DNA of 45,181 nt. Source: Acetobacterium bakii (lineage in GTDB: Bacteria > Bacillota > Clostridia > Eubacteriales > Eubacteriaceae). The notes below the pieces were generated by a model, which searched no databases, was not told where the DNA came from, and saw nothing but the letters and a program-made list of their open reading frames with translations. The translations under genes were made by a program, and so were the position numbers. Shown in pieces: positions 16,079-25,025 of the stretch. Position 1 is the first letter of the stretch; each line of letters opens with the position of its first letter. The stretch is from contig NZ_LGYO01000039.1 of the NCBI RefSeq assembly GCF_001263355.1, positions 1-45,181 of the forward strand, given 5' to 3'.

Positions 16079-16927
16079 ATGGAAAAACTGACACCTAATA
16101 TTTACACGGAAACAAAAATACGGGGGTGCAATCCGAGCATTGTCTTTACAACCGAAGGAGCAGTCTTTATTGATACCGCACAGTTACTGACAAACCTGCT
16201 TGAAATGATTGAGTTCGCCGAGGAAAAAGGTCCGATAAAATACCTCATCAATACCGAACCCCATATTGATCATATTTTTGGTAACCACTGGTTTGCTGAC
16301 AAGTGCCCGATTATTGCCCACGAAGCAATCGAAAAAGATTTTTTTCTGGTCCCCGGGGATATGGACGGATACGACTACAGTATTGATGTTTTAACTCGTC
16401 AGGATACCAAAGGCCTGGCCCTGATGCCATCACGGGAAGACTATCTGGTTAATCTGCCGCAAATTACCTTTAGCAAAGATATGACCATGCATGTTGGTAA
16501 CCACAGCTTTCATCTCTATCATACACCCGGTCATTCAGACTCGCAGATCGCTGTTCATGTACCCGAAGAACGTACTGTATTTGTCGGAGATACCATCTTT
16601 GCCTACTGCCAAACTTGGCTGCATTCTGCGAACATCGATGAGCTACTGACATCACTTAAATTTCTTTATACCCTTGATGTGGACTACATTGTACCGGGTC
16701 ATGGACCCGTTGTTGATAAGGCCTATATCTTAAAACAGATGTCATTTATTTACGAATGGCTTGCGGCAGTAGCTGACGGCATTGCAAAAGGCTGGTCTGT
16801 GGAAGAATGTGTTCAGAAGATCAGTTTTAAAGATCGTTTTTCTGTTGATATTGGCCAGGATGAAATGATGCCCTACATTCAAACAACAAATATTTTCAAG
16901 TGTTACAAATACCTGACCCAGGGATAA
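16079..16927 (+). CDS. metallo-beta-lactamase-fold hydrolase with altered metal motif
   Basis: The 282-residue protein has the MBL fold. The metal motif, normally T-H-x-H-x-D-H, reads T59-E-P-H-I-D-H65, so the first histidine ligand is replaced by glutamate. The other ligands are visible: HTPGHSDS (about 144-151), GDTIF (about 164-168) and PGHGPV (about 211-216). Relatives with T-E-P-H-x-D-H exist in my memory of the superfamily, so this is probably a real subfamily and not damage. MBL enzymes hydrolyse thioesters, lactones, lactams or phosphoesters. It begins the central catabolic run with its own RBS (GGAAAGGA), 43 bp after a terminator. A ring-opening or thioesterase step is plausible (inference). 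Confidence 0.82.
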   Translation: MEKLTPNIYTETKIRGCNPSIVFTTEGAVFIDTAQLLTNLLEMIEFAEEKGPIKYLINTEPHIDHIFGNHWFADKCPIIAHEAIEKDFFLVPGDMDGYDYSIDVLTRQDTKGLALMPSREDYLVNLPQITFSKDMTMHVGNHSFHLYHTPGHSDSQIAVHVPEERTVFVGDTIFAYCQTWLHSANIDELLTSLKFLYTLDVDYIVPGHGPVVDKAYILKQMSFIYEWLAAVADGIAKGWSVEECVQKISFKDRFSVDIGQDEMMPYIQTTNIFKCYKYLTQG

Positions 16928-16980
16928 GCATTGAAATATGTTTCAAATGAAATTAATTTAAAAAAGGAGGAAAATAAACC

Positions 16981-17931
16981 ATGAAACTTGATTCAATTAA
17001 AAATGTGGCTATTATTGGAACCGGGATGATCGGAGCCAGCCTCGCAGTGCTGTTTACCGGAAATGGCTACAAAACAACCATACTGGCTTACAATGATGAA
17101 GAAATAATAGCCTGCAAAGAAAGATACAGTCTTTGTTTTAATGATTTAATCGAAAAAGAATTGGTGACCGAAAAACAATACAAGGCCTGTGAAAAGATTC
17201 TGAACATTACAACATCCTACAAGGATATTGCAGATACAGATTTAATTTTTGAGTGTGTTGTGGAAAACTTAGCAGTTAAACACAGTGTGTATCAGTTAAT
17301 TGAAGAAAACTGTTTAAACTTTAAGGCTATCGCATCCTCAACCTCGGCGATTTCAGTGGATGATCTTGCAAAAGGATTAAAACAGAAGGAAAAACTGGTT
17401 GTTGCACATCCCTGGAATCCCCCGCATCTGGTTCCCTGTGTGGAACTCGTTCCTGGTCAGTGGACGGATAAGGGTGTCATAGAGGTCATTTATGACTTTT
17501 TAGAATCGGCAGGAAGAAAGGTAGTGGTCATGAAAAAAGCCGCTCCCGGATTTATCGGCAACCGCCTGCAGCATGCTTTATACCGGGAGGCAGTTCACAT
17601 GGTAGAGCAGGGCATTGCCACGCCCGAAGATATCGATAAAACCCTTAAATACAGTTTTATTCCCCGATACACCTCCATTGGTATTTTCGAACATTTTGAT
17701 TATGCCGGACTGGATATGATTGTCAGCATCGATGATTATCTATTCCCGGATCTGTCCAATGCCGACAAAACCCAGGATTATATCCGGTCCCGATTTGAAA
17801 AAGGCGATCTTGGTCAAAAAACCGGCCTAGGTGTTTACGATTGGTCAAAGGTGGATATGGAAGCATTTCGGATGAAAGCGGCAAAGCCATATTTTGAATT
17901 TTTCAATTGGAGTTTACCCGAAGAGGATTAA
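16981..17931 (+). CDS. 3-hydroxyacyl-CoA dehydrogenase-family NAD-dependent dehydrogenase
   Basis: The protein has 316 residues with an N-terminal Rossmann domain (GTGMIG, residues 13-18) and the catalytic His in AHPWNPPH (H143). A C-terminal helical dimerisation domain contains PGFIGNRLQHAL. Single-domain members of this length oxidise L-3-hydroxyacyl-CoA, but the family also includes enzymes for free hydroxy acids (carnitine dehydrogenase, L-gulonate 3-dehydrogenase, lambda-crystallin). The HPWNPPH version and the absence of thiolase, crotonase or CoA ligase nearby favour a non-CoA hydroxy-acid substrate (inference). RBS AAAGGAGG. It is followed after 26 bp by the E1alpha gene, so it probably supplies the keto compound to that complex. 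Confidence 0.85.
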   Translation: MKLDSIKNVAIIGTGMIGASLAVLFTGNGYKTTILAYNDEEIIACKERYSLCFNDLIEKELVTEKQYKACEKILNITTSYKDIADTDLIFECVVENLAVKHSVYQLIEENCLNFKAIASSTSAISVDDLAKGLKQKEKLVVAHPWNPPHLVPCVELVPGQWTDKGVIEVIYDFLESAGRKVVVMKKAAPGFIGNRLQHALYREAVHMVEQGIATPEDIDKTLKYSFIPRYTSIGIFEHFDYAGLDMIVSIDDYLFPDLSNADKTQDYIRSRFEKGDLGQKTGLGVYDWSKVDMEAFRMKAAKPYFEFFNWSLPEED

Positions 17932-17957
17932 GAGTAAGAATTGAAAGGAGTTACAAA

Positions 17958-18923
17958 GTGATATCTAAAGAAAGAAAATTTTGGATCTATGAGACCATGA
18001 ATAAAATCAGATATTTTGAACTAAAAGCCCTGAAATTATTCGAAGAAAATAAATTGCGTGGTTCAGTTCATTTATATGCCGGAGAAGAGGCTGTTGCAGC
18101 TGGTGTTTGTTCTCAGTTGAGAGATGAAGATTATATTACAAGTACCCATCGTGGTCATGGTCACTGCATCGCCAAAGGGGCTGAGCTGGATAAAGCCATG
18201 GCTGAATTAATGGGCAAGGTAACCGGCTACTGCAAAGGCAGAAGCGGTTCAATGCATATTGCGGATTTTACCAAGGGTAACCTGGGAGCAAATGCCATTG
18301 TTGGGGGCGGAATTCCCATTGCAACAGGTGCAGCGCTGGCGGCGAAGCTTCAGAAAACGGATAAAGTCGCCGTTTCATTCTTTGGGGATGGCGCATCCAA
18401 TGAAGGAACCTTCCACGAAAGTTTAAATTTGGCCAGCGTATGGAAGCTGCCGATTATTTTCGTCTGTGAAAACAATGGCTTCGGCATTTCAGTACCGGTT
18501 AGTCAGTCAACCTCTGTTGAAAACATCAGCGATCGTGCTGTTGGCTATGGAATGCCTGGGGTAACCGTTGACGGCAATGATGTCTTTGCAGTTTATGAAG
18601 CATTTGAAGAAGCACTGAAACGGGCAAAGGCAGGCGATGGCCCCACATTAATCGAATGTAAAACCTATCGTACGCTTGGCCACTGGACCGGAGATCCTCA
18701 AACCTATCGCGATAAAAAAGTTGTCGAAATGTGGCGGGATACAAAGGATCCGATTCAGTTATTTAAAAAACGACTGGTCGAAGCAGGCGATTTTACCGAA
18801 GAAGAACTGGATAAAGTCGAAGAAGATGCCAAAATCGAAGCAGATGCAGCAGCAGAATTTGCAATTAACAGTCCAAACCCGGATCCTTCCGACGTAATGG
18901 ACGATGTTTTTTATGAATGTTAA
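17958..18923 (+). CDS. TPP-dependent 2-oxo acid/acetoin dehydrogenase E1, alpha subunit
   Basis: The 321-residue E1alpha is of the pyruvate/acetoin dehydrogenase type (AcoA-like). The ThDP-binding block begins FGDGASNEG and ends CENNGF (about 148-180). The phosphorylation-loop region STHRGHGHCIAKG and the YCKGRSGSMH segment match acetoin-type enzymes. I place the start at GTG 17958, seven bases after AAAGGAG; a frame open from 17907 would overlap the previous gene without an RBS. With the beta subunit it decarboxylates a 2-oxo acid or cleaves an acyloin and passes the acyl group to lipoate on E2. The context cannot separate pyruvate, acetoin or a novel substrate. Confidence 0.9.
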   Translation: MISKERKFWIYETMNKIRYFELKALKLFEENKLRGSVHLYAGEEAVAAGVCSQLRDEDYITSTHRGHGHCIAKGAELDKAMAELMGKVTGYCKGRSGSMHIADFTKGNLGANAIVGGGIPIATGAALAAKLQKTDKVAVSFFGDGASNEGTFHESLNLASVWKLPIIFVCENNGFGISVPVSQSTSVENISDRAVGYGMPGVTVDGNDVFAVYEAFEEALKRAKAGDGPTLIECKTYRTLGHWTGDPQTYRDKKVVEMWRDTKDPIQLFKKRLVEAGDFTEEELDKVEEDAKIEADAAAEFAINSPNPDPSDVMDDVFYEC

Positions 18924-18936
18924 GAAAGGAGCAAAG

Positions 18937-19920
18937 ATGAGTAAAAAAACGTACGCAACAGCCATACGCGATGTAATCGCAGAAGAAATGCGCCGTGATG
19001 AAAATGTTTTTGTTATGGGAGAAGATATTGAGATACTGGGTGGTATTTTTGGATGCACCAGAGATCTCTACAAAGAATTTGGAGTGGACCGCATCAGAAA
19101 CACACCTATTTCCGAGGCCGCAATGATAGGCGCCGGTGTGGGTTCGGCCTGTGCAGGCATGCGGCCAATCGTAGAACTGATGTATATGGATTTCACCCTG
19201 GTGGCAGCAGATCAGATTATCAACCAGGCAGCGAAAACCCGTTATATCTTTGGTGGAAAAGCAAAAATTCCTTTGGTTATCCGTGGTCAGCAGGGTATTG
19301 GCCGGGGAAATGCGGCAACGCACAGCCAGAGCCTGGAAACCATTTTTATGCACTTTCCGGGAATTAAGGTAGCCTGTCCTTCCAACGCAGCGGATGCGGC
19401 CGGTTTACTCAGAACCGCCATTCGTGACGATAATCCGGTTATGTTTTTCGAACATAAGGCATTGTATGCTTCAAAATTTGAAGTACCGGATGACCCGGAT
19501 TTTTGCGTTCCTTTCGGAAAGGCTGACATTAAACGAGCGGGCAAGGATGTCACCATCGTTGGATCATTGCTTTATGTAAGCAGAGCATTGGAAGCTGCGG
19601 CAGAACTTGAAAAAATTGGAATAGATGCAGAAGTTATCGATCCAAGAACTCTTGTTCCCTTTGATACGCAAACAATCATTGAATCGGTAAAGAAAACAGG
19701 GAAGCTGGTTGTGGTCCATGAAGCCCATAAGGTAGCCGGCTGGGGAGCAGAAGTGGTTTCCCAGGTTGTTGAAGGAGCATTTAAATACTTGGATGCAGCT
19801 CCAATCCACCTGGGCGCAAAAGCCTGTCCGCTTCCTTTTAATATTGAATTGGAAAATGCAGTGGTTCCAAGTGTGGAACAAATAGTCGAAGCAGCAAAAA
19901 AAGTATGCAATAAAAAATAG
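18937..19920 (+). CDS. TPP-dependent 2-oxo acid/acetoin dehydrogenase E1, beta subunit
   Basis: This is the 327-residue E1beta subunit. The N-terminal pyrimidine-binding domain contains MGEDIEILGG and TPISEAAMIGAG (the catalytic Glu is in the latter). The C-terminal transketolase domain carries EVIDPRTLVPFD. The ATG at 18937 follows AAAGGAGC; an in-frame ATG at 18904 would overlap the alpha gene. It starts 13 bp after E1alpha, and the pair forms the heterotetramer. The usual order of an aco/pdh operon is kept. Confidence 0.92.
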   Translation: MSKKTYATAIRDVIAEEMRRDENVFVMGEDIEILGGIFGCTRDLYKEFGVDRIRNTPISEAAMIGAGVGSACAGMRPIVELMYMDFTLVAADQIINQAAKTRYIFGGKAKIPLVIRGQQGIGRGNAATHSQSLETIFMHFPGIKVACPSNAADAAGLLRTAIRDDNPVMFFEHKALYASKFEVPDDPDFCVPFGKADIKRAGKDVTIVGSLLYVSRALEAAAELEKIGIDAEVIDPRTLVPFDTQTIIESVKKTGKLVVVHEAHKVAGWGAEVVSQVVEGAFKYLDAAPIHLGAKACPLPFNIELENAVVPSVEQIVEAAKKVCNKK

Positions 19921-19931
19921 GAGGTTAGAAC

Positions 19932-21275
19932 ATGGCAGAAATTGTAATTATGCCTAAGCAAGGCCTCCAAATGGCCGAGGGCACGATCATGGAATGGTTG
20001 GTCAATGAGGGAGAAGAAGTCACCGAAGGATCGCCCTTATTTGAAATGGAAACCGATAAATTAACGATCACCATAGATGCAGGATCCAATGGAACGTTAT
20101 TAAAAATACTGCGTGGTCCAGGAGATGTCGTTCCGATTACCGAACCCATCGCAATTATTGGAGAAAAAGGCGAGGATTACTCGGCATTGTTAAATTCAAT
20201 GGGAGCACCACCGGTGGCCGAAAACGTCGAATCTGAAAATGAAACAGCGGATGAGGTAACTGTAGAATCCATTAAAGCGGAAGCGGTTAAAGTACCAAGA
20301 ACCGGAAAAGTATTTGCATCTCCCCGGGCTAAAATGCTGGCAGAGGAAAAAGGTATTGACTATGCCGATGTTGATGGTTCGGGACCCGAGGGTCTGATCA
20401 TTGAAAAAGATGTGCTGGAATACGCAGCCAATCCAATACAGAAAACGGCGGCAACACCACTGGCCAGAAAAGTTGCAGAGCTGGAAAACATTGATATCAA
20501 TAATATTCAGGGATCTGGGGCTCGCAACAAGGTATTAGCTGAAGATGTACGGGCATCATTATCAGCCGGTCAAACTCCCGTTCAGACTGATGTAACTCAA
20601 TTGGATGAAGAATTGATTCCAATTAAAGGCATGCGAAAAATTGTCGCTGAGCGAATGAAAACAAGCCTAAGCGAAATGGCCCAGGCCAACCATCGCATCA
20701 CCGTTGACATGACAAATTCTGTTTCACTAAGAGAGCAGTTTAAAGCCATGGGAACCAAGGTCAGCTACAACGATATCGTCCTACGCTGTGCTGCAAAAGC
20801 TTTAACCGAATTTCCAATGATGAATTCATCCTGGACTGAAAAAGGCATTATACTAAAAAAATATGTAAATATTGGCATGGCTGTGGCCATCGATCAGGGT
20901 TTAATTGTACCTGTCATAAAAAATATTCACTTAAAATCACTGGATGCCATTGCAAAAGAATCCAGTGAACTGGCATCAAAAGCAAAAGAAAACCGACTTC
21001 AGCCGGAAGATTATACCAGGGGGACCTTTACCGTTTCGAATCTGGGAATGTTTGATATTGACGGATTTACCGCCATTATTAATCCGCCGGAAGCCGGAAT
21101 ACTGGCAGTTGGAAAATTGGCGAAAAAACCGGTTGTTATCAATGATGAAATTGTCATCAGAATGATGATGCAACTCAGCTTGACCTATGATCATCGCACA
21201 GTGGATGGTGCACCGGCTGCTCAATTCCTCAAACGGATCAAAGAATTACTGGAAAATCCAATGTTACTAATTTAA
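19932..21275 (+). CDS. dihydrolipoamide acyltransferase (E2) with two E3-binding domains
   Basis: The protein has 447 residues. An N-terminal lipoyl domain (about 1-78) carries the lipoylated lysine K43 in METDKLT. Two peripheral-subunit-binding domains follow (about 123-158, ASPRAKMLAEEKGID; and about 172-205, ATPLARKVAELENID). The catalytic acyltransferase domain (about 220-447) has the active-site motif DHRTVDG near residue 420. Most bacterial E2 proteins have one such binding domain, so the tandem pair is notable. It transfers the acyl group from E1 to CoA. RBS TAGGAGG. It starts 11 bp after E1beta. Confidence 0.92.
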   Translation: MAEIVIMPKQGLQMAEGTIMEWLVNEGEEVTEGSPLFEMETDKLTITIDAGSNGTLLKILRGPGDVVPITEPIAIIGEKGEDYSALLNSMGAPPVAENVESENETADEVTVESIKAEAVKVPRTGKVFASPRAKMLAEEKGIDYADVDGSGPEGLIIEKDVLEYAANPIQKTAATPLARKVAELENIDINNIQGSGARNKVLAEDVRASLSAGQTPVQTDVTQLDEELIPIKGMRKIVAERMKTSLSEMAQANHRITVDMTNSVSLREQFKAMGTKVSYNDIVLRCAAKALTEFPMMNSSWTEKGIILKKYVNIGMAVAIDQGLIVPVIKNIHLKSLDAIAKESSELASKAKENRLQPEDYTRGTFTVSNLGMFDIDGFTAIINPPEAGILAVGKLAKKPVVINDEIVIRMMMQLSLTYDHRTVDGAPAAQFLKRIKELLENPMLLI

Positions 21276-21288
21276 GGAGAACGACTTT

Positions 21289-22668
21289 ATGAGATATGAT
21301 GTTGCAGTTTTAGGCGGAGGTCCCGGGGGGTATGAAGCAGCGATTCGCTGTTCCCAGTACGGTCTCAAAACAGTGCTCATAGAGGCAAGAGAACTTGGCG
21401 GAACCTGTTTAAATCGTGGTTGCATCCCAACAAAAGCCTTGCTTCATGGAGCAGAATTTTTCGACGAAGCAAAAGGTGCAGAAGAATTTGGAGTTCTTTT
21501 TGATAATATCGCATTTGACTATGAAAAATTAACAGCTTACAAAGAAAAGATTGTCGGAAGATTAAGAAAGGGAATTGAAGGACTTGAAAAAGCCCATGGA
21601 GTAACCGTCATTAAAGGTTTTGGTGTTCTTAAAAATTCCAATGAAATAGAAATAAACGGAGAGTCCGTATACGCAGATCACATCATCATTGCAACAGGCT
21701 CCAGCCCGTTTTTACCACCCATACCAGGGATTGACAATAAATCCATCATGACCAGCGATGAAGTTTTGGAAATGAAACAATGTCCCGAAAGCCTGGTGAT
21801 AATCGGCGGCGGAATCATTGGCATCGAATTTGCGACATTGTATGCATCTCTGGGAAAAAAGGTTATGGTTTTGGAAATGCAGCCGGAGATTCTTTTGGGA
21901 ATCGATAAGGAAATCGTCAAAGAACTTTCCCGTATTCTTAAGAGAAAAGGTGTAGAGATTATTACCGGAGCAAAGGTATTATCCATCGAAGGTACCGACG
22001 AAATCACTGTAAATTATGAAAAAGGCGATCAGCCTAAAAGTGCCGCCGGGTCCTGCTGCATTGTCAGTGTGGGACGAAAAGCACAAATCGACAACATCGG
22101 ATTGGAAACTGTTGGAATCAGACGAAACGGTTCATTCATTGATGTCGATGCTCATCTGCGGACAAATGTACCGAATATCTACGCCATCGGAGATATCACA
22201 GGGAAAATCCAGCTGGCCCATGTCGCCACAAAACAGGGTATGGTTGCAGCTGAAAATATCATCGGCAAAGAAAAGCTGATGAAATACGATGTGGTTCCTT
22301 CCTGTGTCTACACCAACCCTGAAATTGCCTGGGTCGGACTCAGTGAAGACCAGGCAATCAAAGCTAAGAAAAAAATAAAAGTCGGTCGGTTCGGTGTCGG
22401 CGGCAACGGTAAAGCCAGCGTCATGGGCCACAGCAAAGGCCTTATAAAGATTATCTGCGATGAAGCAACCGGAGAAATTTATGGGGCACAGATCATGGCA
22501 CCCAGAGCAACAGATATCATCGGCGAAATTGCGGTGATCATGGAATGTGAAGGCACCATTGAAGAATTATCAAATACCATTCATCCTCATCCTACGGTTT
22601 GCGAAATCGTAATGGAAGCGGCCCACGATGTGGAAGACCTGTGCTGTAATACACTGCCAAAAAAATAA
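21289..22668 (+). CDS. lpdA: dihydrolipoyl dehydrogenase (E3)
   Basis: This 459-residue FAD/NAD oxidoreductase re-oxidises the E2 dihydrolipoamide and makes NADH. The FAD motif is GGGPGGYEAA (about 9-18), the redox disulfide is C40/C45 in GGTCLNRGCIPTK, and the NAD motif is IGGGIIGIE. The C-terminal active-site block HPHPTVCE (about 432-439) supplies the His-Glu pair. There is no N-terminal lipoyl domain. RBS AAGGAGA. It completes the E1-E2-E3 set. The next gene starts 19 bp downstream, so the phosphate-linked enzymes are in the same transcript. Confidence 0.94.
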   Translation: MRYDVAVLGGGPGGYEAAIRCSQYGLKTVLIEARELGGTCLNRGCIPTKALLHGAEFFDEAKGAEEFGVLFDNIAFDYEKLTAYKEKIVGRLRKGIEGLEKAHGVTVIKGFGVLKNSNEIEINGESVYADHIIIATGSSPFLPPIPGIDNKSIMTSDEVLEMKQCPESLVIIGGGIIGIEFATLYASLGKKVMVLEMQPEILLGIDKEIVKELSRILKRKGVEIITGAKVLSIEGTDEITVNYEKGDQPKSAAGSCCIVSVGRKAQIDNIGLETVGIRRNGSFIDVDAHLRTNVPNIYAIGDITGKIQLAHVATKQGMVAAENIIGKEKLMKYDVVPSCVYTNPEIAWVGLSEDQAIKAKKKIKVGRFGVGGNGKASVMGHSKGLIKIICDEATGEIYGAQIMAPRATDIIGEIAVIMECEGTIEELSNTIHPHPTVCEIVMEAAHDVEDLCCNTLPKK

Positions 22669-22687
22669 TATTCAGGAGGAAAATAAT

Positions 22688-23716
22688 ATGAAAAAAATTA
22701 AAGTAGGGGTAGCAGGGTACGGCGTTATCGGTCAGAGACTGGCAGATGCAGTTGCACTTCAGGGAGATATGGAATTGGTTGGGGTAGCCGATTTGGCACC
22801 GACACTTTCGATAAGGGCATTAAAAGAAAAAGGCATGCCTTATAACCTGTTTCTGGTTGATATGAATCGCAAACCAGAGTTCGAAGCATTGGATATTCCA
22901 ATAAAAGGAAGCTTTGAAGATTTGGTTGATCAGGTCGATATTATGCTGGATTCATCACCGGGTGGTGTAGGCGTTAAAAATAAAGAAATTTATAAAGCCA
23001 AAGGCGTCAAGGCAATTTTCCAGGGCGGCGAACAAAATTCAGTGGCAGATGTGTTCTTTCACGGCTATGCCAATTACGAACAGGGCGTGGATCAGGATTA
23101 TTTAAAACTCACAAGCTGTAATACAACCGGCCTTATTCGAGCCGTTGATTGTCTGGACCGCAATTGTGGCGGAGTCGAAAGAGTTGCCATTACCATAATC
23201 CGACGTGTTGCCGATCCCGGTGATTATCACCGCGGTTTAACCAATGCACTCCAGGTGGATAAGGCACCTTCACATCAGGCTGTGGATTTAATGACCATCA
23301 TGCCACACGTTGATGCAACTGGAATTCTGGTTCATACACCGGTAACCCATGGCCATATCATTACGGTATTAGCAACCGGCAAGAAAAAAATCACCAAGGA
23401 AATGGCTTTGGAAGCTTTTAAAAAACATCCGAGAATTCGAGTGGTGAAAATTGATGATGGTTTCCAGGGAAATGCGTCTTTCTTCCGATATGCCAGAGAT
23501 TTAGGAAACACCAGAGGCGATATGTATGAAATTGGTTTATGGGAAGACTGTATCGTAGAAAGCGAAAACGATATTATGTTTGCCATTAACATTCCCCAGG
23601 AAAGTGTCACCATTCCTGAGACCATGGATGCCATCAGAGCGGCAACCGGCTTGCAAAAAACACGAGAAGAAGGAACGGAAGCGACAAACAAATATTTAAA
23701 TTGTCATTGTCGATAA
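22688..23716 (+). CDS. type II (archaeal-type) phosphorylating glyceraldehyde-3-phosphate dehydrogenase
   Basis: The 342-residue protein matches type II GAPDH along its whole length, not the usual bacterial GapA. It has an N-terminal Rossmann segment GVAGYGVIGQR, DSSPGGVGVKNK, and the catalytic cysteine C144 in SCNTTGL. The ADP..HRG block and the C-terminal RDLGNTRGDMYEI and NIPQESVTIPE blocks are also present. The type II enzyme makes 1,3-bisphosphoglycerate from glyceraldehyde-3-phosphate with NAD(P) and phosphate. The start at 22688 follows CAGGAGG; an earlier ATG at 22628 overlaps the E3 gene. Its place after an acyl-cleaving complex and before a matching kinase suggests it oxidises an aldehyde released in this pathway. 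Substrate specificity cannot be read from the sequence. Possible archaeal origin. Confidence 0.88.
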   Translation: MKKIKVGVAGYGVIGQRLADAVALQGDMELVGVADLAPTLSIRALKEKGMPYNLFLVDMNRKPEFEALDIPIKGSFEDLVDQVDIMLDSSPGGVGVKNKEIYKAKGVKAIFQGGEQNSVADVFFHGYANYEQGVDQDYLKLTSCNTTGLIRAVDCLDRNCGGVERVAITIIRRVADPGDYHRGLTNALQVDKAPSHQAVDLMTIMPHVDATGILVHTPVTHGHIITVLATGKKKITKEMALEAFKKHPRIRVVKIDDGFQGNASFFRYARDLGNTRGDMYEIGLWEDCIVESENDIMFAINIPQESVTIPETMDAIRAATGLQKTREEGTEATNKYLNCHCR

Positions 23717-23729
23717 GGGGAACCAATCA

Positions 23730-24980
23730 ATGAAGTTTGGAATTAATACATTAGATGACTTCGAAGTTTCTGGCAAAACAGTGCTGCTTCGGGTGGATAT
23801 TAATCAACCGGTGGACAAGGAAAAAAATACATTAAAAGACATCACGAGAATTAAGGCCTGCGTTCCCACCATCCGGGAATTGTCCGATAAGGGTGCAAAG
23901 CTTGTTATTCTGGCCCATCAGGGAAGCGACATCGAATACGAGAACTTTTATACCACAGAACCCCATTCGAAGGTTTTATCAGAGCTGCTGAATAAGGATG
24001 TAAAATTCATTGATGATGTTTGCGGTCCCACTGCCAGAATGGCCATCGAATCCTTGAATGCCGGAGAAATTCTCTTACTGGATAATGTCCGTTTTGTAGC
24101 TGAGGAACAAACGTTATTCGAAATGAATTTAAAATTAAGCCATGAGGATCAGGCAAAAACACTATTGGTGAGAAAACTTGCCCCTTTGGCCGATTTATAT
24201 GTCTGTGATGCTTTTGCGGCAGCTCATCGGGATCAACCCTCCCTTTGCGGTTTTGAGCAAGTACTGCCTTCTGCAATGGGAAGATTATTTGAAGAAGAGT
24301 ACAGCGTGCTTTCAAGCATTACGAAAAATCCGGGAAGGCCGTCAGTCTTTGTTTTAGGCGGCGCCAAAATATCCGATGCCTTCATTATGATGAACAGTGT
24401 CCTAGGAAAAGGAATTGCCGATACGGTTCTGGCCGGCGGTTTGGTGGGAAACATCATGCTTCTGGCAAAAGGTTTTGACATCGGAGAAAAATCCAAAGCC
24501 TTCATCAAAAAAAGAGGGTTCGAGAAATATATCGAAGATGCAAAAGACCTGCTGTCTAAATATGAAGATAAAATTGAATTGCCCTCTGACTTAGCCTACC
24601 TCGAAGCCGGGGTCAGAAAAGAAGTTAAACTCTCTGACTTGCCGGTTGACGAAATGCTGGTGGACATCGGTCATACATCCACAGAAAAATTTCAGGAAAT
24701 CATCCTTGGTGCCAAAACAGTTTTCACCAATGGACCCATGGGGATTTTTGAAGAGGAAATCACTGAATACGGAACAAAAAATGTTTGGGACGCTCTGGGA
24801 AAAACAACGGCCTACACCGTTGTTGGCGGCGGCGACAGCATCACAGCAACCAATAAATATAATTTAAGCGACAAAATCAATTACATTTGCACCGGCGGCG
24901 GCGCCCTGATCCGGTTCTTAACAGGAGAAACCCTGCCGGTTGTCAAAGCATTGATGCATGGTTCAGAAATTAAAGAATAG
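23730..24980 (+). CDS. pgk: archaeal-type phosphoglycerate kinase
   Basis: The protein has 416 residues. Substrate-side motifs are RVDINQP (about 21-27), AHQGSD and DNVRF. The blocks DAFAAAHRDQPS, FVLGGAKISDAF and GGGDSITA (nucleotide side) are also present. The wording of these blocks (HQG rather than HLGRP, DAFAAAHR) is that of archaeal PGKs. It would convert 1,3-bisphosphoglycerate or an analogous acyl phosphate and ADP to ATP. It lies 13 bp after the type II GAPDH gene, and the two form an oxidation plus substrate-level phosphorylation unit. A housekeeping glycolytic role is unlikely because no other glycolytic gene is nearby, and a genomic gap/pgk pair is expected elsewhere (inference). 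Confidence 0.9.
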   Translation: MKFGINTLDDFEVSGKTVLLRVDINQPVDKEKNTLKDITRIKACVPTIRELSDKGAKLVILAHQGSDIEYENFYTTEPHSKVLSELLNKDVKFIDDVCGPTARMAIESLNAGEILLLDNVRFVAEEQTLFEMNLKLSHEDQAKTLLVRKLAPLADLYVCDAFAAAHRDQPSLCGFEQVLPSAMGRLFEEEYSVLSSITKNPGRPSVFVLGGAKISDAFIMMNSVLGKGIADTVLAGGLVGNIMLLAKGFDIGEKSKAFIKKRGFEKYIEDAKDLLSKYEDKIELPSDLAYLEAGVRKEVKLSDLPVDEMLVDIGHTSTEKFQEIILGAKTVFTNGPMGIFEEEITEYGTKNVWDALGKTTAYTVVGGGDSITATNKYNLSDKINYICTGGGALIRFLTGETLPVVKALMHGSEIKE

Positions 24981-25025
24981 TAAACACCATAACAAGTAAG
25001 TAGGAAATTTAGAGAGGTTATTAAA

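Noticed and set aside
22688-24980. Ordinary glycolytic gap-pgk operon
   Set aside because: Both proteins are archaeal-type, no tpi, gpm or eno follows, and the pair sits inside a catabolic operon.
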